A stretch of 64,000 nucleotides of DNA from Nitrospira japonica (GCF_900169565.1 NZ_LT828648.1:3632501-3696500); one strand, 5' to 3'; positions 37,286 through 46,351 are shown, counted from the first letter of the stretch. Program-made: numbers and translations. Notes: generated by a model not told the origin, from the sequence alone.

Positions 37286-38542
37286 TTACTCGTACACCTG
37301 GACCGTGGGCACAGGAACGACGAACTTTCCGCCCCATTCTCGAATATAGGCCAACTGGTCCATGATTTCTTCTTTGATATTCCAAGGCAAGATCAGGACG
37401 TAGTTCGGTCTCGAATCCCGAATTGTCTCCGGACTGTGAATTGGAATCCTGGTGCCTGGCGTATGCTTGCCTTGCTTGTAAGGGCTCCGGTCAACCAGAT
37501 AGTCAAGAAAGTCCGTTCGGATGCCGCAATAGTTCAGGAGCACGTTTCCCTTTGCCGGCACCCCATAGCCTACGATGGTTTGTCGTTCACGTTTTAACCG
37601 CACCAGACACTCCAGCAGGTTACGCTTGGTGTCTTCAACCTGTTTCCTGAATGAAGCATAGTAGTCCATGGTTTTCACCCCCCAGGCTTCCTCCTTGGCT
37701 CGAAGCCTCGCCACCTGCTCTGTCGGCGGCTTCACTCCGGCCGAGCGGTGACAGGCATAGATTCTCAGCGAGCCGCCGTGCGTCGGAAGTTCTTCCACGT
37801 CAAACGGGAAGAGTCCCTGGCGCAGAAAGATCTCCTCAACCGCCGTGAAAGAGAGATAGGAGAAGCGATCGTGGTAGATCGTATCGAACTGATTGCCCTC
37901 GATGAGTTTGCAGAGGTGCGGAAATTCCACTACAACGACCCCGTTTGGCTTTAGAAGAAGCTTTAACCCCGAGACGAAGTCATTGATATCCGGGACGTGG
38001 TCCAAGACATTGACTGCCAGCATGAGATCCGCCTGCTTGCCTTCATCGCGTAAACGGCGGGCGGTCTCGACACAGAAGAACTTCGAGACGGTCGGAATTC
38101 CCTTGCCAATGGCCACCTGGGCCACATTTACTGCAGGCTCGACCCCAATCACTGGAATACCCTTCTCCATGAAATACTGGAGGAAATAGCCGTCGTTGCT
38201 TGCCGCCTCGATGACTTGACTGGTCGACCCCAGATTGAATCTCTTCGTGAGCGCGTCGGCCGAGGCCCGGACGTGCTGCAACCATGAATCAGAATGCGAA
38301 GAAAAGTATGCGTACTCGGTGAAGATATTTTGGGGAGCGACATACTCTGGAAGTTGTACGAGGAAACAACGGTTGCAGACATAGGCATGCAACGGATAAA
38401 ACGGTTCCATGTTGTCGAGTTGATGACGCTCGATATAGGTTTGACAGAGGGGAAAGAGGCCGAGGTCGATGAACGTATGCAACGACCTTTCTCCACAACC
38501 ACGGCATAGCGCCGAGTCAACGCTTTCGTCTTGTTCGTTCAT
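37286..38542 (-). CDS. Sugar C-methyltransferase homologue with altered catalytic motif
   Basis: The protein has 418 residues with the three-part architecture of sugar C-3 methyltransferases (NovU/TcaB9 group): N-terminal Zn-binding CRGCG...FPLCQTYIE...CNRC, central SAM fold (VIEAASNDGYFLQYF) and C-terminal half (GVPAKGNVLLNY...FLDYLVDRSPYKQGKHTPGT). The catalytic stretch normally reads YHEHFSY; here it is YHDRFSY, losing the His that acts as base, and NNVLAHVPD has become VNVLDHVPD. The start is fixed by GGAGGAGGAG before the ATG. It may be inactive or changed in function compared with its paralogue 1.4 kb away. Confidence 0.85.
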   Translation of the reverse strand: MNEQDESVDSALCRGCGERSLHTFIDLGLFPLCQTYIERHQLDNMEPFYPLHAYVCNRCFLVQLPEYVAPQNIFTEYAYFSSHSDSWLQHVRASADALTKRFNLGSTSQVIEAASNDGYFLQYFMEKGIPVIGVEPAVNVAQVAIGKGIPTVSKFFCVETARRLRDEGKQADLMLAVNVLDHVPDINDFVSGLKLLLKPNGVVVVEFPHLCKLIEGNQFDTIYHDRFSYLSFTAVEEIFLRQGLFPFDVEELPTHGGSLRIYACHRSAGVKPPTEQVARLRAKEEAWGVKTMDYYASFRKQVEDTKRNLLECLVRLKRERQTIVGYGVPAKGNVLLNYCGIRTDFLDYLVDRSPYKQGKHTPGTRIPIHSPETIRDSRPNYVLILPWNIKEEIMDQLAYIREWGGKFVVPVPTVQVYE

Positions 38543-38580
38543 GTGCTTCTCCTCCTCCAGGACAATCTCCGGGGCATTAA

Positions 38581-39945
38581 TCATTCGTGTACTTTCACTA
38601 AGCCGCAGGCCGTCAGGGAATCCGCAGCTTGTTTGATCTCGTCAAAGCTGAAGCCCGACATCTCAGCTATATCGAGCAGTGAATGCATTCCGTCTGATTG
38701 GTTCAGGACCCATAGAACGGGAAGCTCCTTCACCTTGCCAACACCATTCAAGTCGCTGGTCATGCGATACAATCCTCGCTTGCCCAATTGCGGTTCGCAT
38801 TTCGGATTCAAGTTCTGATAGGTCTTGTTCGCTTCTAGAATCGAGAGAATATCGAGGCATTTGACATACGAATCGGAGAGTGATTCCGGCTTGACACATT
38901 GAAGATTGTCCGCCGACGTATGGTATTCGGGGAAGCGGCCGCTCGGCGCCCGCCTCAAATTCCCCACCGGAAGATTGAAGCCGGGAGAACAGTATTGTCG
39001 TTCGTCGTATCCATGGGGATAAAAATCGAGGACTTCATGAGGCAGGCCGGAATGTCGAAGAACATGGACCGCGGCCCGATCAATTTCGGCGGTGCCCTGG
39101 CGACTTTTCTTATAGGTTGAAAAACCTGCGTCTCCGAGCGCAGTTAGCACCAAGCCGTGTTTGATTCGGGGTACGATGGCCTCATTCCGCGCCAGCCAGG
39201 TGATGGAGCCGATCTGAACGGGAATGAAGAGAAATCGATAGGAGTACCGTCGTGAGGACTCGGTCAATGCGCGGGCCAGGAAACAGGAAATGGCGATGCC
39301 CGACAGGTTGTCATTGCACATCGACGGATGGCAGACATGCGTCGAGATCAATACTTCGTCAGGCTGGTCTCCCGGCAGATAGTACTCTCCATACGTGAGG
39401 TGTCCGTCGGCTAGAGTCGAGTCGATGCAGACCTCATATTCTCCATCGTCCAGGGAGAGATACTGATTATGACTGAGAGAAAATCCCCAGTCTGGCTTGT
39501 AATAGGATGTTCGCAGAGGCACCCAGTCCGGGTGTTCCGGAAGGGTATAGAGGTGGGGTTTCAGATCCGCTAGGGACAACGTGGCCCGCACGGGAATACT
39601 GTATCCCCACACATGCAAATTCGACTTGCGAAAGTCGACCACGCGTTCCCCTTTGGCGTTCTTGATGTATGCATCGGTAATGTTCCATTCTTTCGGCACA
39701 TTCCAATCGAACACCTGAGTCCCGCTTGGAACCTCGTGGATCTGCAAGGGCACGTTTCTGCCAATGATACTCAGAGTTTGCCGCACTCCGTTTCCCGTGA
39801 GGCTGCGGCACAGCGGATACAACTCGGTGATCAACTCCATGAGCGCACGGCCAAGTTCACGCTGATCCAGAGCCTGCCGCAATTGGCTGACCTGCGGGAG
39901 TTCCGAAGAGAGGGTAAATGACCCGTCCATAGACTGACTATTCAT
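38581..39945 (-). CDS. DUF4910/aminopeptidase-like family protein
   Basis: The protein has 454 residues and is recognised as a DUF4910 (M28-peptidase-like) protein: ELYPLCRSLTGNGVRQTL near the N-terminus, STHVCHPSMCNDNLSGI (metal-binding His/Asp region), GSITWLARNE, YPHGYDERQYCSPG and EYHTSADN. A winged-helix-like C-terminal end (SLLDIAEMSGFSFDEIKQAAD) is present. Despite the peptidase fold the family is common in glycan clusters beside C-methyltransferases; its reaction is not established. GGAGGTG sits 7 nt before the chosen ATG, and the start overlaps the upstream C-methyltransferase by 8 bases. Confidence 0.82.
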   Translation of the reverse strand: MNSQSMDGSFTLSSELPQVSQLRQALDQRELGRALMELITELYPLCRSLTGNGVRQTLSIIGRNVPLQIHEVPSGTQVFDWNVPKEWNITDAYIKNAKGERVVDFRKSNLHVWGYSIPVRATLSLADLKPHLYTLPEHPDWVPLRTSYYKPDWGFSLSHNQYLSLDDGEYEVCIDSTLADGHLTYGEYYLPGDQPDEVLISTHVCHPSMCNDNLSGIAISCFLARALTESSRRYSYRFLFIPVQIGSITWLARNEAIVPRIKHGLVLTALGDAGFSTYKKSRQGTAEIDRAAVHVLRHSGLPHEVLDFYPHGYDERQYCSPGFNLPVGNLRRAPSGRFPEYHTSADNLQCVKPESLSDSYVKCLDILSILEANKTYQNLNPKCEPQLGKRGLYRMTSDLNGVGKVKELPVLWVLNQSDGMHSLLDIAEMSGFSFDEIKQAADSLTACGLVKVHE

Positions 39946-41197
39946 AGATCGCCACCTCCGGAATCGGCACGATGAACTTGCCACCCCATTCACGAATGTA
40001 TGCCAACTGCTCCATGATCTCGTTCTTCAGATTCCAGGGGAGAATGAGCACGTAGTCCGGCTGGGTCGTTCGAATCCTGTCTTCCGGATGAATCGGTATG
40101 TGGGTTCCCGGTGTATACTTCCCTTGCTTGTACGGATTACGATCCACCGTGTAGTCTAGAAAGTCGGTACGAATTGCACAGTAATTGAGGAGCGTGTTTC
40201 CCTTCCCGGGCGCCCCGTACCCGGCTATGCGTTTTCCCTTTCGTTTAATTTCGATCAGGGTTTCCAACAGACGCCGTTTGGTATTCCCCACTTGGTTTCT
40301 GAATGAGCGATAGTGCTCCAATTTTCCGAAGCCTGCCCCGAACTCTCGTGTACGTAAGGTTTCAACAGCGGCTGAAACGGGCATCGAGACAGCTTCCGTG
40401 TGTCTCGCATAGATGCGAAGTGACCCCCCGTGCGTCGGCAACTCTTCAACGTCAAAGATCGTGAGACCGTGGGCTGCGAACAGTCGCTCTACGGTACAGA
40501 ATGACAAATAGGAGAAATGCTCGTGATAGATCGTGTCGAACTGATTGCCCTCCATCAATCGCATAAGGTGCGGAAACTCCATCGTGATGACGCCGGTCGC
40601 TTTCAACAGAAGCTTCATGCCGCGGACAAAATCATTGAGGTCAGGAACGTGGGCCAGCACGTTGTTGCCGAGAAGAAGATCCGCGTGGCTATTTGAAGCA
40701 ACGAGTTCCTTGGCGGTCTCTGCACCGAAGAACTTCGTCACCGAAGGGATTCCCTTCTCTATGGCAACCTGTGCCACGTTCGCAGCCGGTTCGATGCCCA
40801 ACACAGGAATGCCTTTCTTGGCAAAGTACTGCAGGAGGTAACCGTCATTGCTGGCAATCTCTACGACGCGACTCGCAACGGAGAGACCGAGACGCTTCAC
40901 CATGGCTTCGGTATAAGCCTGCGCGTGTTGGAGCCAGCTGTTTGAATAGGAAGAAAAGTAGGCATATTCCGTAAAGATATCCTGAGGAGCGATGTAGGCT
41001 TTCAACTGGACCAGGAAACACTTAGCACATACGAATGCATGTAGCGGATAAAACGCCTCCATATGGTGCAACTGATGTGGCTCGATGTGAGTCTGACAAG
41101 GCGGCGACATCCCCAGATCGACGAATGTGTCCTCGAGCGGGGCGCCACAAAATCTGCAGTGACCGTTTTCCGGATGCATGTGCGTGACGATCGGCAT
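39938..41197 (-). CDS. Sugar C-methyltransferase (NovU/TcaB9 type)
   Basis: The protein has 419 residues. CRFCG...PPCQTHIE...CAKC is the N-terminal Zn module, VVEIASNDGYLLQYF the SAM site, NNVLAHVPDLNDFV and YHEHFSYLSF the intact catalytic motifs, GAPGKGNTLLNY and PYKQGKYTPGTHIPIHP the C-terminal Rossmann-like part. It should C-methylate a keto-deoxy nucleotide sugar, giving a branched sugar. The ATG follows the PIG-L stop by 4 bases. It is clearly paralogous, over the full length, to the altered copy at 37286-38542. Confidence 0.92.
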   Translation of the reverse strand: MPIVTHMHPENGHCRFCGAPLEDTFVDLGMSPPCQTHIEPHQLHHMEAFYPLHAFVCAKCFLVQLKAYIAPQDIFTEYAYFSSYSNSWLQHAQAYTEAMVKRLGLSVASRVVEIASNDGYLLQYFAKKGIPVLGIEPAANVAQVAIEKGIPSVTKFFGAETAKELVASNSHADLLLGNNVLAHVPDLNDFVRGMKLLLKATGVITMEFPHLMRLMEGNQFDTIYHEHFSYLSFCTVERLFAAHGLTIFDVEELPTHGGSLRIYARHTEAVSMPVSAAVETLRTREFGAGFGKLEHYRSFRNQVGNTKRRLLETLIEIKRKGKRIAGYGAPGKGNTLLNYCAIRTDFLDYTVDRNPYKQGKYTPGTHIPIHPEDRIRTTQPDYVLILPWNLKNEIMEQLAYIREWGGKFIVPIPEVAIYE

Positions 41198-41201
41198 ATT
41201 G

Positions 41202-41858
41202 CTACCGAAGAACGAGCTTGCGACAGTGGAAAGCTTCAGCATAGGCCGTTGGCGAATTCGCTTCCACACCACGAATTCTCATCATGGCCCAAAACGTGTC
41301 CTCGGTGAACCAGGCCTTGGATCTTTGGGTGGCAAAGTGTCGCATGAGATGAATCACCTTGGTCTCACCGATCCGCTTATCGAGTGGCACGAACACGTTT
41401 GGCGAGCCTAGATCCCCGTCGTACTTAGGAATCTCGTACTCAAAAATGAGATGCCGTCGCCACGTATTCCACGTGAGATCGGATATGATGCGGTGGTCCT
41501 GATGAAGGTCATGACGATAGTGAGTAAAGATTACGTCGGGATCCCAGTCGCGTTTTAACCGTTCAAATTCCTTCTTGATGGCCGCAAGCTGTGACGGAAA
41601 GAAGCTTTCTCGAAATGTTCTCACCGACACGGTTTTTCGCGGAACTCCGCGCAGATGATCGGCCGCACTCGCCTCGGCTTCACTCCTTCGTCTCCGCCCT
41701 GCGCTGAAGACGATCCAGCCGACGCTGATCTGGGGAAAAGTCTCAACCAAGCGGATAATGGTCCCCCCGCACCCGATCTCGATGTCATCCGGATGCGACC
41801 CCAGACAGAGCACCGTGATTCCCGGCTTGTTTGCGGTCTCCAGCGAAGACAACAGCAT
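41202..41858 (-). CDS. PIG-L/LmbE family deacetylase
   Basis: The protein has about 218 residues from the ATG chosen; an upstream TTG would add 11 and overlap the nucleotidyltransferase, and no ribosome-binding site settles the matter. GSHPDDIEIGCGGT holds the zinc ligands (HPDD) and TFTHYRHDLHQDH-like residues near 100 carry the second His group (HQDHR). Family members remove an N-acetyl group from a GlcNAc-type sugar. It is sandwiched between the nucleotidyltransferase and the C-methyltransferase, so it probably serves the same branched or amino sugar. Confidence 0.88.
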   Translation of the reverse strand: MLLSSLETANKPGITVLCLGSHPDDIEIGCGGTIIRLVETFPQISVGWIVFSAGRRRRSEAEASAADHLRGVPRKTVSVRTFRESFFPSQLAAIKKEFERLKRDWDPDVIFTHYRHDLHQDHRIISDLTWNTWRRHLIFEYEIPKYDGDLGSPNVFVPLDKRIGETKVIHLMRHFATQRSKAWFTEDTFWAMMRIRGVEANSPTAYAEAFHCRKLVLR

Positions 41859-41863
41859 GGGGC

Positions 41864-42646
41864 TCAGTCGTTCTTTCTCCACACTTCCCAAGGGGCTCGC
41901 CCCTGCGCATAGATCTCGTCCAAGACCTGCTTGTCCTTGAATGTATCCATGGCGGCCCAGAACCCGTCGTACCTGTAACCGATCAACTGGCGATCCTTGA
42001 TCAGGCGCCGAAAAGGTTCTTGCACCAATTCCTCGCCGGGAAGAAGATAGTCGAAGATCCGACGCTTGAAGATGAAGTATCCCCCGTTGATTCGGAGGCT
42101 CGTCTTGTTCATTTCCTGAATGGTCTCGACCACGCCGTCGGCGTCAGCGGACACCAAATGATAGCTGAGTCTCGGGGTGATACTGGCAAAACTTGCAACC
42201 TTATTCATTTTCCGGAAATGCGCGAGTTGAACCGGCAAGGGGAGATCGGTAAGACCGTCGCTGTAGTTCGCCAGGAATTCTTCATCATCACCGAGGTACT
42301 TTTCAATGGCTTTCAAACGCTGACCGATATTGGCATTCGCTCCAGTCTCGACGAACGTAATGCGCCAGTCCTGAATATCGGTATTGATGAGGTCTACCTT
42401 TTTCCCGCCCTCTGACATGACAAAATCGTTGGAAGCACATTCGCTGTAGTTGAGGAAATATTGCTTGACGACGTCAGCTGCATGCCCCAGGCACAGAATG
42501 AACTCCTTGTGTCCGTAGTGGGCGTAATACTTCATGATGTGCCATGCCACGGGACGATACCCAATCGGCACCATCGGTTTCGGAATGTTCTGGGAATATT
42601 CCCTGATGCGAAGTCCCAGTCCTCCGCAAAACAGCACGACCTTCAT
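41864..42646 (-). CDS. Sugar-1-phosphate nucleotidyltransferase, RfbF-like
   Basis: The protein has 260 residues. VVLFCGGLGLRIREYSQNIPKP is the signature with nucleotide-binding GGxG and the lysine of PKPM; PMVPIGYRPVAWHIMKYYAHYG and FLANYSDGLTDLPL follow. It is closest in layout to glucose-1-phosphate cytidylyltransferase, except that the usual T after GLG is L and the spacing around EYS differs, so the nucleotide (CTP, UTP or dTTP) is not certain. It activates the sugar that the neighbouring deacetylase and methyltransferases alter. Confidence 0.85.
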   Translation of the reverse strand: MKVVLFCGGLGLRIREYSQNIPKPMVPIGYRPVAWHIMKYYAHYGHKEFILCLGHAADVVKQYFLNYSECASNDFVMSEGGKKVDLINTDIQDWRITFVETGANANIGQRLKAIEKYLGDDEEFLANYSDGLTDLPLPVQLAHFRKMNKVASFASITPRLSYHLVSADADGVVETIQEMNKTSLRINGGYFIFKRRIFDYLLPGEELVQEPFRRLIKDRQLIGYRYDGFWAAMDTFKDKQVLDEIYAQGRAPWEVWRKND

Positions 42647-42735
42647 GTCACGAGTCTCCGCTTGGCAAGTTTTGTGTTTCGATCCGAATGCTCTTGCTCA
42701 TCGAAAATTCACAACGTGTTCAGACTTCGAATCCG

Positions 42736-43731
42736 TCACGGGACGCGTTCCAGCCACGCTTCACGCCAGAACACATATTCCGATCGCGGACACAATTTCA
42801 TGAAATCTCCGTGACATGTCGCACCATCCAGCAAAATGCAGGGGCTTTGATCGGCCATGTGGATCATCTTTCCTGTCCGCTGATCGATCAACCGCAGCGC
42901 TCGAATCGCGACCCGATATTCGCCCTCGCAATAACGGAACATTCCGACGTCGAACCGCAACCCTCTGGTTCTGCAGTTCGCATCCAATGTGTTGACAATT
43001 TCTTGGGGAGGCCTGACCTTCACCAGATCGCCTGGTTGGAGCCGCAGATCATCATTGGGGGTTTTCTTCAATGGTCCCCCCTCCATGGAGGGATAGCAGG
43101 CCCCTCCCCGCTTGTCCTGCACCCAACTGAACAGACCCAACAGTAGCGCTCGCACCACTTCCATGATCCGGCGATTACCGCTTCTGATATCAGCCACAAA
43201 ATGGCGCAGATCCCACCATGCCATCGAGAGGCTCGCCCGCTTCATCTCGGTAATGAGGCACATGTAGACTGGTTCCCCTCCCATTCCCGGGGTATCGTCC
43301 GCGCAGGCAGCCTTTCGAACTCTGGCCTCCAGTCGTACAAAGTCAGGGTCTCTTGGAAGGCTGCCATTTCCATTCCCGCGGCCCTGAGTTTCGATGGCAA
43401 TCGCCGCTGATTGACCGGGAGCGAGGGCTGGCTTAATCCATTGTTCTTTCCAGAAAATCATGCACCCTGCTTGGCAACCGCCGTGGTCCATCCCGCTGCA
43501 CCGTACGCCATCCAACAGGACGGTCTCCTTGACACGACGGAAACCAGCTTTATCAATGGTGTCGCAAGTTTTGGTGGCACGTTTGCAGATTCTGAAGCGC
43601 TTGCCGATGCAAGCGAGCATCTCGGGCATGAAAGGCATCCCGTCTAGAGTGCCACGGTTGTCCAGGGTCCCTAGGATCTCCCCGGCACTCTTCACTTCAA
43701 CCCAGTCGCCGACCACAAACTTGTTGGCCAT
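42736..43731 (-). CDS. Uncharacterised protein with duplicated cysteine-bearing domain
   Basis: The protein has 331 residues; start ATG preceded by AAAAGGA. Residues 8-99 and 234-327 are two copies of one domain: GDWVEVKSAGEIL versus GDLVKVRPPQEIV at the start, LLDGVRC versus LLDGATC, and FWKEQWI versus FWREAWL at the end. Three cysteines align in both (41/268, 78/306, 86/314). The segment between (100-233) is unrelated and contains one hydrophobic patch (VVRALLLGLFSWV). There is no signal peptide. I recognise the domain as a recurring family but know no function; aligned Cys suggest metal, cluster or disulphide chemistry. Its neighbours are the exporter permease and nucleotide-sugar genes. 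Confidence 0.8.
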   Translation of the reverse strand: MANKFVVGDWVEVKSAGEILGTLDNRGTLDGMPFMPEMLACIGKRFRICKRATKTCDTIDKAGFRRVKETVLLDGVRCSGMDHGGCQAGCMIFWKEQWIKPALAPGQSAAIAIETQGRGNGNGSLPRDPDFVRLEARVRKAACADDTPGMGGEPVYMCLITEMKRASLSMAWWDLRHFVADIRSGNRRIMEVVRALLLGLFSWVQDKRGGACYPSMEGGPLKKTPNDDLRLQPGDLVKVRPPQEIVNTLDANCRTRGLRFDVGMFRYCEGEYRVAIRALRLIDQRTGKMIHMADQSPCILLDGATCHGDFMKLCPRSEYVFWREAWLERVP

Positions 43732-43742
43732 AAGTTGTCCTT

Positions 43743-44003
43743 TTAGAAATGTGCCCGCCCTTTTACGTCGTTCTGTAGGGCTAGTACGCCGCCCAGAGCG
43801 ATCGCATATCCGTAGAGGGCCAATCCAAGAAGTGGGACACCGCTGCCCCACGCAAGCGCCGGATGGAGGACAAAAGAGAGTCCGGTCCATGGAATCCCGA
43901 TGGACTGCATGAGCAGAAGCCAGCCGGATAACACAAGACTCAGGGTTCCTGCCGCAGCGGCTAGAAACGTGGTTTTCTTGTAACTGGACCTATGGGGGGT
44001 CAT
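43743..44003 (-). CDS. Small two-helix membrane protein, hypothetical
   Basis: The protein has 86 residues with two likely membrane segments (TFLAAAAGTLSLVLSGWLLL and VPLLGLALYGYAIALGGVLAL). It lies 24 bp after the permease stop and 11 bp before the duplicated-domain gene, in the same direction, so it is most probably a real gene of the operon. A small partner of the ABC permease is possible, but no homology is recognised. Confidence 0.6.
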   Translation of the reverse strand: MTPHRSSYKKTTFLAAAAGTLSLVLSGWLLLMQSIGIPWTGLSFVLHPALAWGSGVPLLGLALYGYAIALGGVLALQNDVKGRAHF

Positions 44004-44027
44004 TCGATACTCAAGTCATGAGGGTTG

Positions 44028-44879
44028 CTAGATTACATCCGCAAACGTCTTTTCCATTCGCCTGAAATAGAATGCGCCGCCTACGAGGAGCAGCAACGTG
44101 GCCAGAGTGGATACGGCAATCATCGGACTCGGCGCCTCCGTTGTTCCAAGAAGCGCCCACCGAAACCCTTCCACGACTCCGACCATGGGATTGAGGGCAA
44201 AGAGCGTCCGCCACGGTTCGGAGAGAAGACTGCTTGGATAAGCGATGGGCGTGGCAAATAGCCAGAGCTGAGTGAGAAAAGGGATGGTGTACCGGACGTC
44301 GCGATACTGAACATTGAGAGCCGAAAGCCACAGCCCTATTCCCAATGCCGTGACAAAGGTCAGGAGCACCAAGAGGGGTAACCAAACGACGTTAACGGTC
44401 GGATACATGCCATAAAACAGCATCATCCCGAGCAGCACGACAAATGCGATGATGAAATCCACTCCACCCGATATCACAGCGGCAATCGGAACAACGAGAC
44501 GGGGGAAGTATACCTTTTTGATTAAGTTCGAACTGGAAACTAAACTATTCGATGACTCGGTCAGACCATTAGCAAAATATGCCCAGGGAACCAGCGCGGT
44601 AAATGCAAAGAGTGGATATGGGATGCCATCAGACGGCATATTCGCCAGCTTTCCGAAGAAAAGACTGAAGACAGCCATGGTCATAACCGGCTGAATCACG
44701 GCCCATGCGGCACCCAACGCAGTTTGTTTATAGCGAATCTTGATGTCTCGCCAGGCGAGGAAGTACAAGAGTTCGCCGTATTGCCAAAGCTCTCTGATGT
44801 TCAGCGCGCGCCATCCGCGCGATGGCTCGATGCGTCTGAAAGGCACCGCTGCAAGACTCATATTCTCAGATGCATCCAC
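44028..44879 (-). CDS. wzm: ABC-2 type polysaccharide permease (Wzm-like)
   Basis: The protein has 283 residues, six membrane helices expected. The amphipathic N-terminus YGELLYFLAWRDIKIRYKQT and LGAAWAVIQPVMTMAVFSLFF are diagnostic of Wzm/RfbA-type permeases; NPMVGVVEGFRWALLG is the late conserved loop. It carries undecaprenyl-linked glycan across the inner membrane with the Wzt-like ATPase encoded 7 kb downstream. The start is GTG at the frame's beginning; an ATG 18 bp further in is an alternative. Confidence 0.93.
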   Translation of the reverse strand: MDASENMSLAAVPFRRIEPSRGWRALNIRELWQYGELLYFLAWRDIKIRYKQTALGAAWAVIQPVMTMAVFSLFFGKLANMPSDGIPYPLFAFTALVPWAYFANGLTESSNSLVSSSNLIKKVYFPRLVVPIAAVISGGVDFIIAFVVLLGMMLFYGMYPTVNVVWLPLLVLLTFVTALGIGLWLSALNVQYRDVRYTIPFLTQLWLFATPIAYPSSLLSEPWRTLFALNPMVGVVEGFRWALLGTTEAPSPMIAVSTLATLLLLVGGAFYFRRMEKTFADVI

Positions 44880-45036
44880 CGTTCAGATCCTTTTCTAATG
44901 TTGGAGGATGGTCCTGCTTCAATACAAACGCCGTCCGGGCACACGGATCAAACGGATGCCCGTCGTCTTCTGCCCCAAAACCTGGTTCTTTGCGAATCGG
45001 ATGATCGGATGGATGCAAGCGGACAGTCGGTTCCTG

Positions 45037-46320
45037 CTATTTCCACATTGCCTGGACCGACAACATCACTACACTCCGCTCGACCAGATATGGCAAGGCT
45101 CCGACCTGATTGAGATCGAAGTAGGTGTAGGTATATGAGAGCGATGCAAAAGTGTCACGAAGAAACATGTACCGTAGTTCGCCGGATGCTCCATAGGAAT
45201 AATATTTTGTGCCCTTGATCGGAGTCGTTTCGCTGTAACCGGCGTTCCCGCTCCCTAGGAGACTGACATCTCTCGCAAATCGGTGCACCACGAATACCGA
45301 CGCCGTATTGCTGACGAGTGCTCCTCCCGTACCGAAGAAGGCGGGAGCGATATCGCGCGATGCTCTGACCTGAAGCTGCACGTTCTGTTCAAGGGCATGT
45401 GTGACCTCGAATCGGCCCGTTGCAAATGCAGAATTGCCTGGTTCGACGACCTTGACCCCCGCTGCCACCTTCGTGATCCAACCGGGAGCGAGTTTGGAAT
45501 TGTATTCTAGTTCGCCTCCTCGGGCCAAAAAGTTCAACGTCGGTCCTGCCCCCGTCTGGCTCAATTGGTATTGTCTGTAGCTCAGGCTCAGCGTATCCCC
45601 CCGTGACAAGTGCAGACTCGGACCCAGGGCCCAATCATTCACCTTCGTATCGAAAAACCCCACGCCTCCCGTCGGACCTGTGACGAAAAGAGTCCCGACT
45701 GTGAAGATCGAATTGGTGTACTGCCCCTTCAGATCGACGGTATCCATCATCTGGAACGTGGCGACGGCTGAAGCGATGTTGGAGAATGTGTTGGCTCGAA
45801 ACGCTTGGATGCCTCGGCTAAACGTATCCGCCGGTGCGGAGGTAGTGCCACCCGTCACAAAGGCGGGAGGCTCAGGGGTATAGAGAAACGTATCGGACAG
45901 TTTCAACGTGGACCCGCGGAAAACCTGGCTGACCCAGCCGTCGAGATTGGCAACGCCGGCCACATCCGTCGAGAGGAATCCCAAGTCTTTGTTATAGGCG
46001 AACATGTTGGCAGTGCCCCCGGCGGAAAGAGTGGCGTCGACCCTCTTTTCGCTCTTGCTCTTAATTTCAAGCCGAGGAGAGAGCGTCGTAACAAAGTCAT
46101 CGAGTGGCAGGTCTGCAGGCACTAACGAGCGGGGAGCAAACCACACGTTGGAATCGTACCGTTCTGAGACGCTCATTGATGGAATAATACGTGTCTCTGC
46201 ATAGGCCACCGGTTTTCCCAGCCCATGATTCAGGATGGTCTCTAGGATCAGGAGGAAGAGAAGCCATACCTTTTCAGGACATGCTCGTGTGGAACCATCA
46301 TGGTACGACAACGGTGTCAC
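45037..46320 (-). CDS. Outer-membrane beta-barrel protein, exosortase-locus type
   Basis: The frame codes for 427 residues, start GTG (a TTG 9 bp on is possible). Hydrophobic signal VWLLFLLILETILNHG...YAETRI, then ERYDSNVWFAP, a pattern of about 16-20 amphipathic strands with alternating hydrophobic and polar residues, and an aromatic-ended last strand (VVMLSVQAMWK). It resembles the outer-membrane proteins of PEP-CTERM loci. It probably acts as a pore or scaffold for export with the two Wza-like lipoproteins. Its start codon lies inside a remnant of an export-lipoprotein gene. Confidence 0.8.
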   Translation of the reverse strand: MTPLSYHDGSTRACPEKVWLLFLLILETILNHGLGKPVAYAETRIIPSMSVSERYDSNVWFAPRSLVPADLPLDDFVTTLSPRLEIKSKSEKRVDATLSAGGTANMFAYNKDLGFLSTDVAGVANLDGWVSQVFRGSTLKLSDTFLYTPEPPAFVTGGTTSAPADTFSRGIQAFRANTFSNIASAVATFQMMDTVDLKGQYTNSIFTVGTLFVTGPTGGVGFFDTKVNDWALGPSLHLSRGDTLSLSYRQYQLSQTGAGPTLNFLARGGELEYNSKLAPGWITKVAAGVKVVEPGNSAFATGRFEVTHALEQNVQLQVRASRDIAPAFFGTGGALVSNTASVFVVHRFARDVSLLGSGNAGYSETTPIKGTKYYSYGASGELRYMFLRDTFASLSYTYTYFDLNQVGALPYLVERSVVMLSVQAMWK

Positions 46321-46351
46321 CGGATAGGATAATCATATTCCCGGATTCACC
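46298..46351 (-). pseudogene. C-terminal remnant of a third Wza-like export gene
   Basis: In a frame overlapping the barrel gene's start, the DNA reads ESGNMIILSGDTVVVP then stop. The intact export lipoprotein at 47600 ends ESGNMILLSGDTVVVP then stop: 15 of 16 residues agree, and the DNA agrees at roughly three quarters of positions. No longer frame precedes it. It is most simply the tail of a lost paralogue, left after the oxidoreductase gene came to lie between them. Confidence 0.65.

Noticed and set aside
41831-42415. 194-residue plus-strand frame
   Set aside because: Antisense to the nucleotidyltransferase and deacetylase genes; no motifs.
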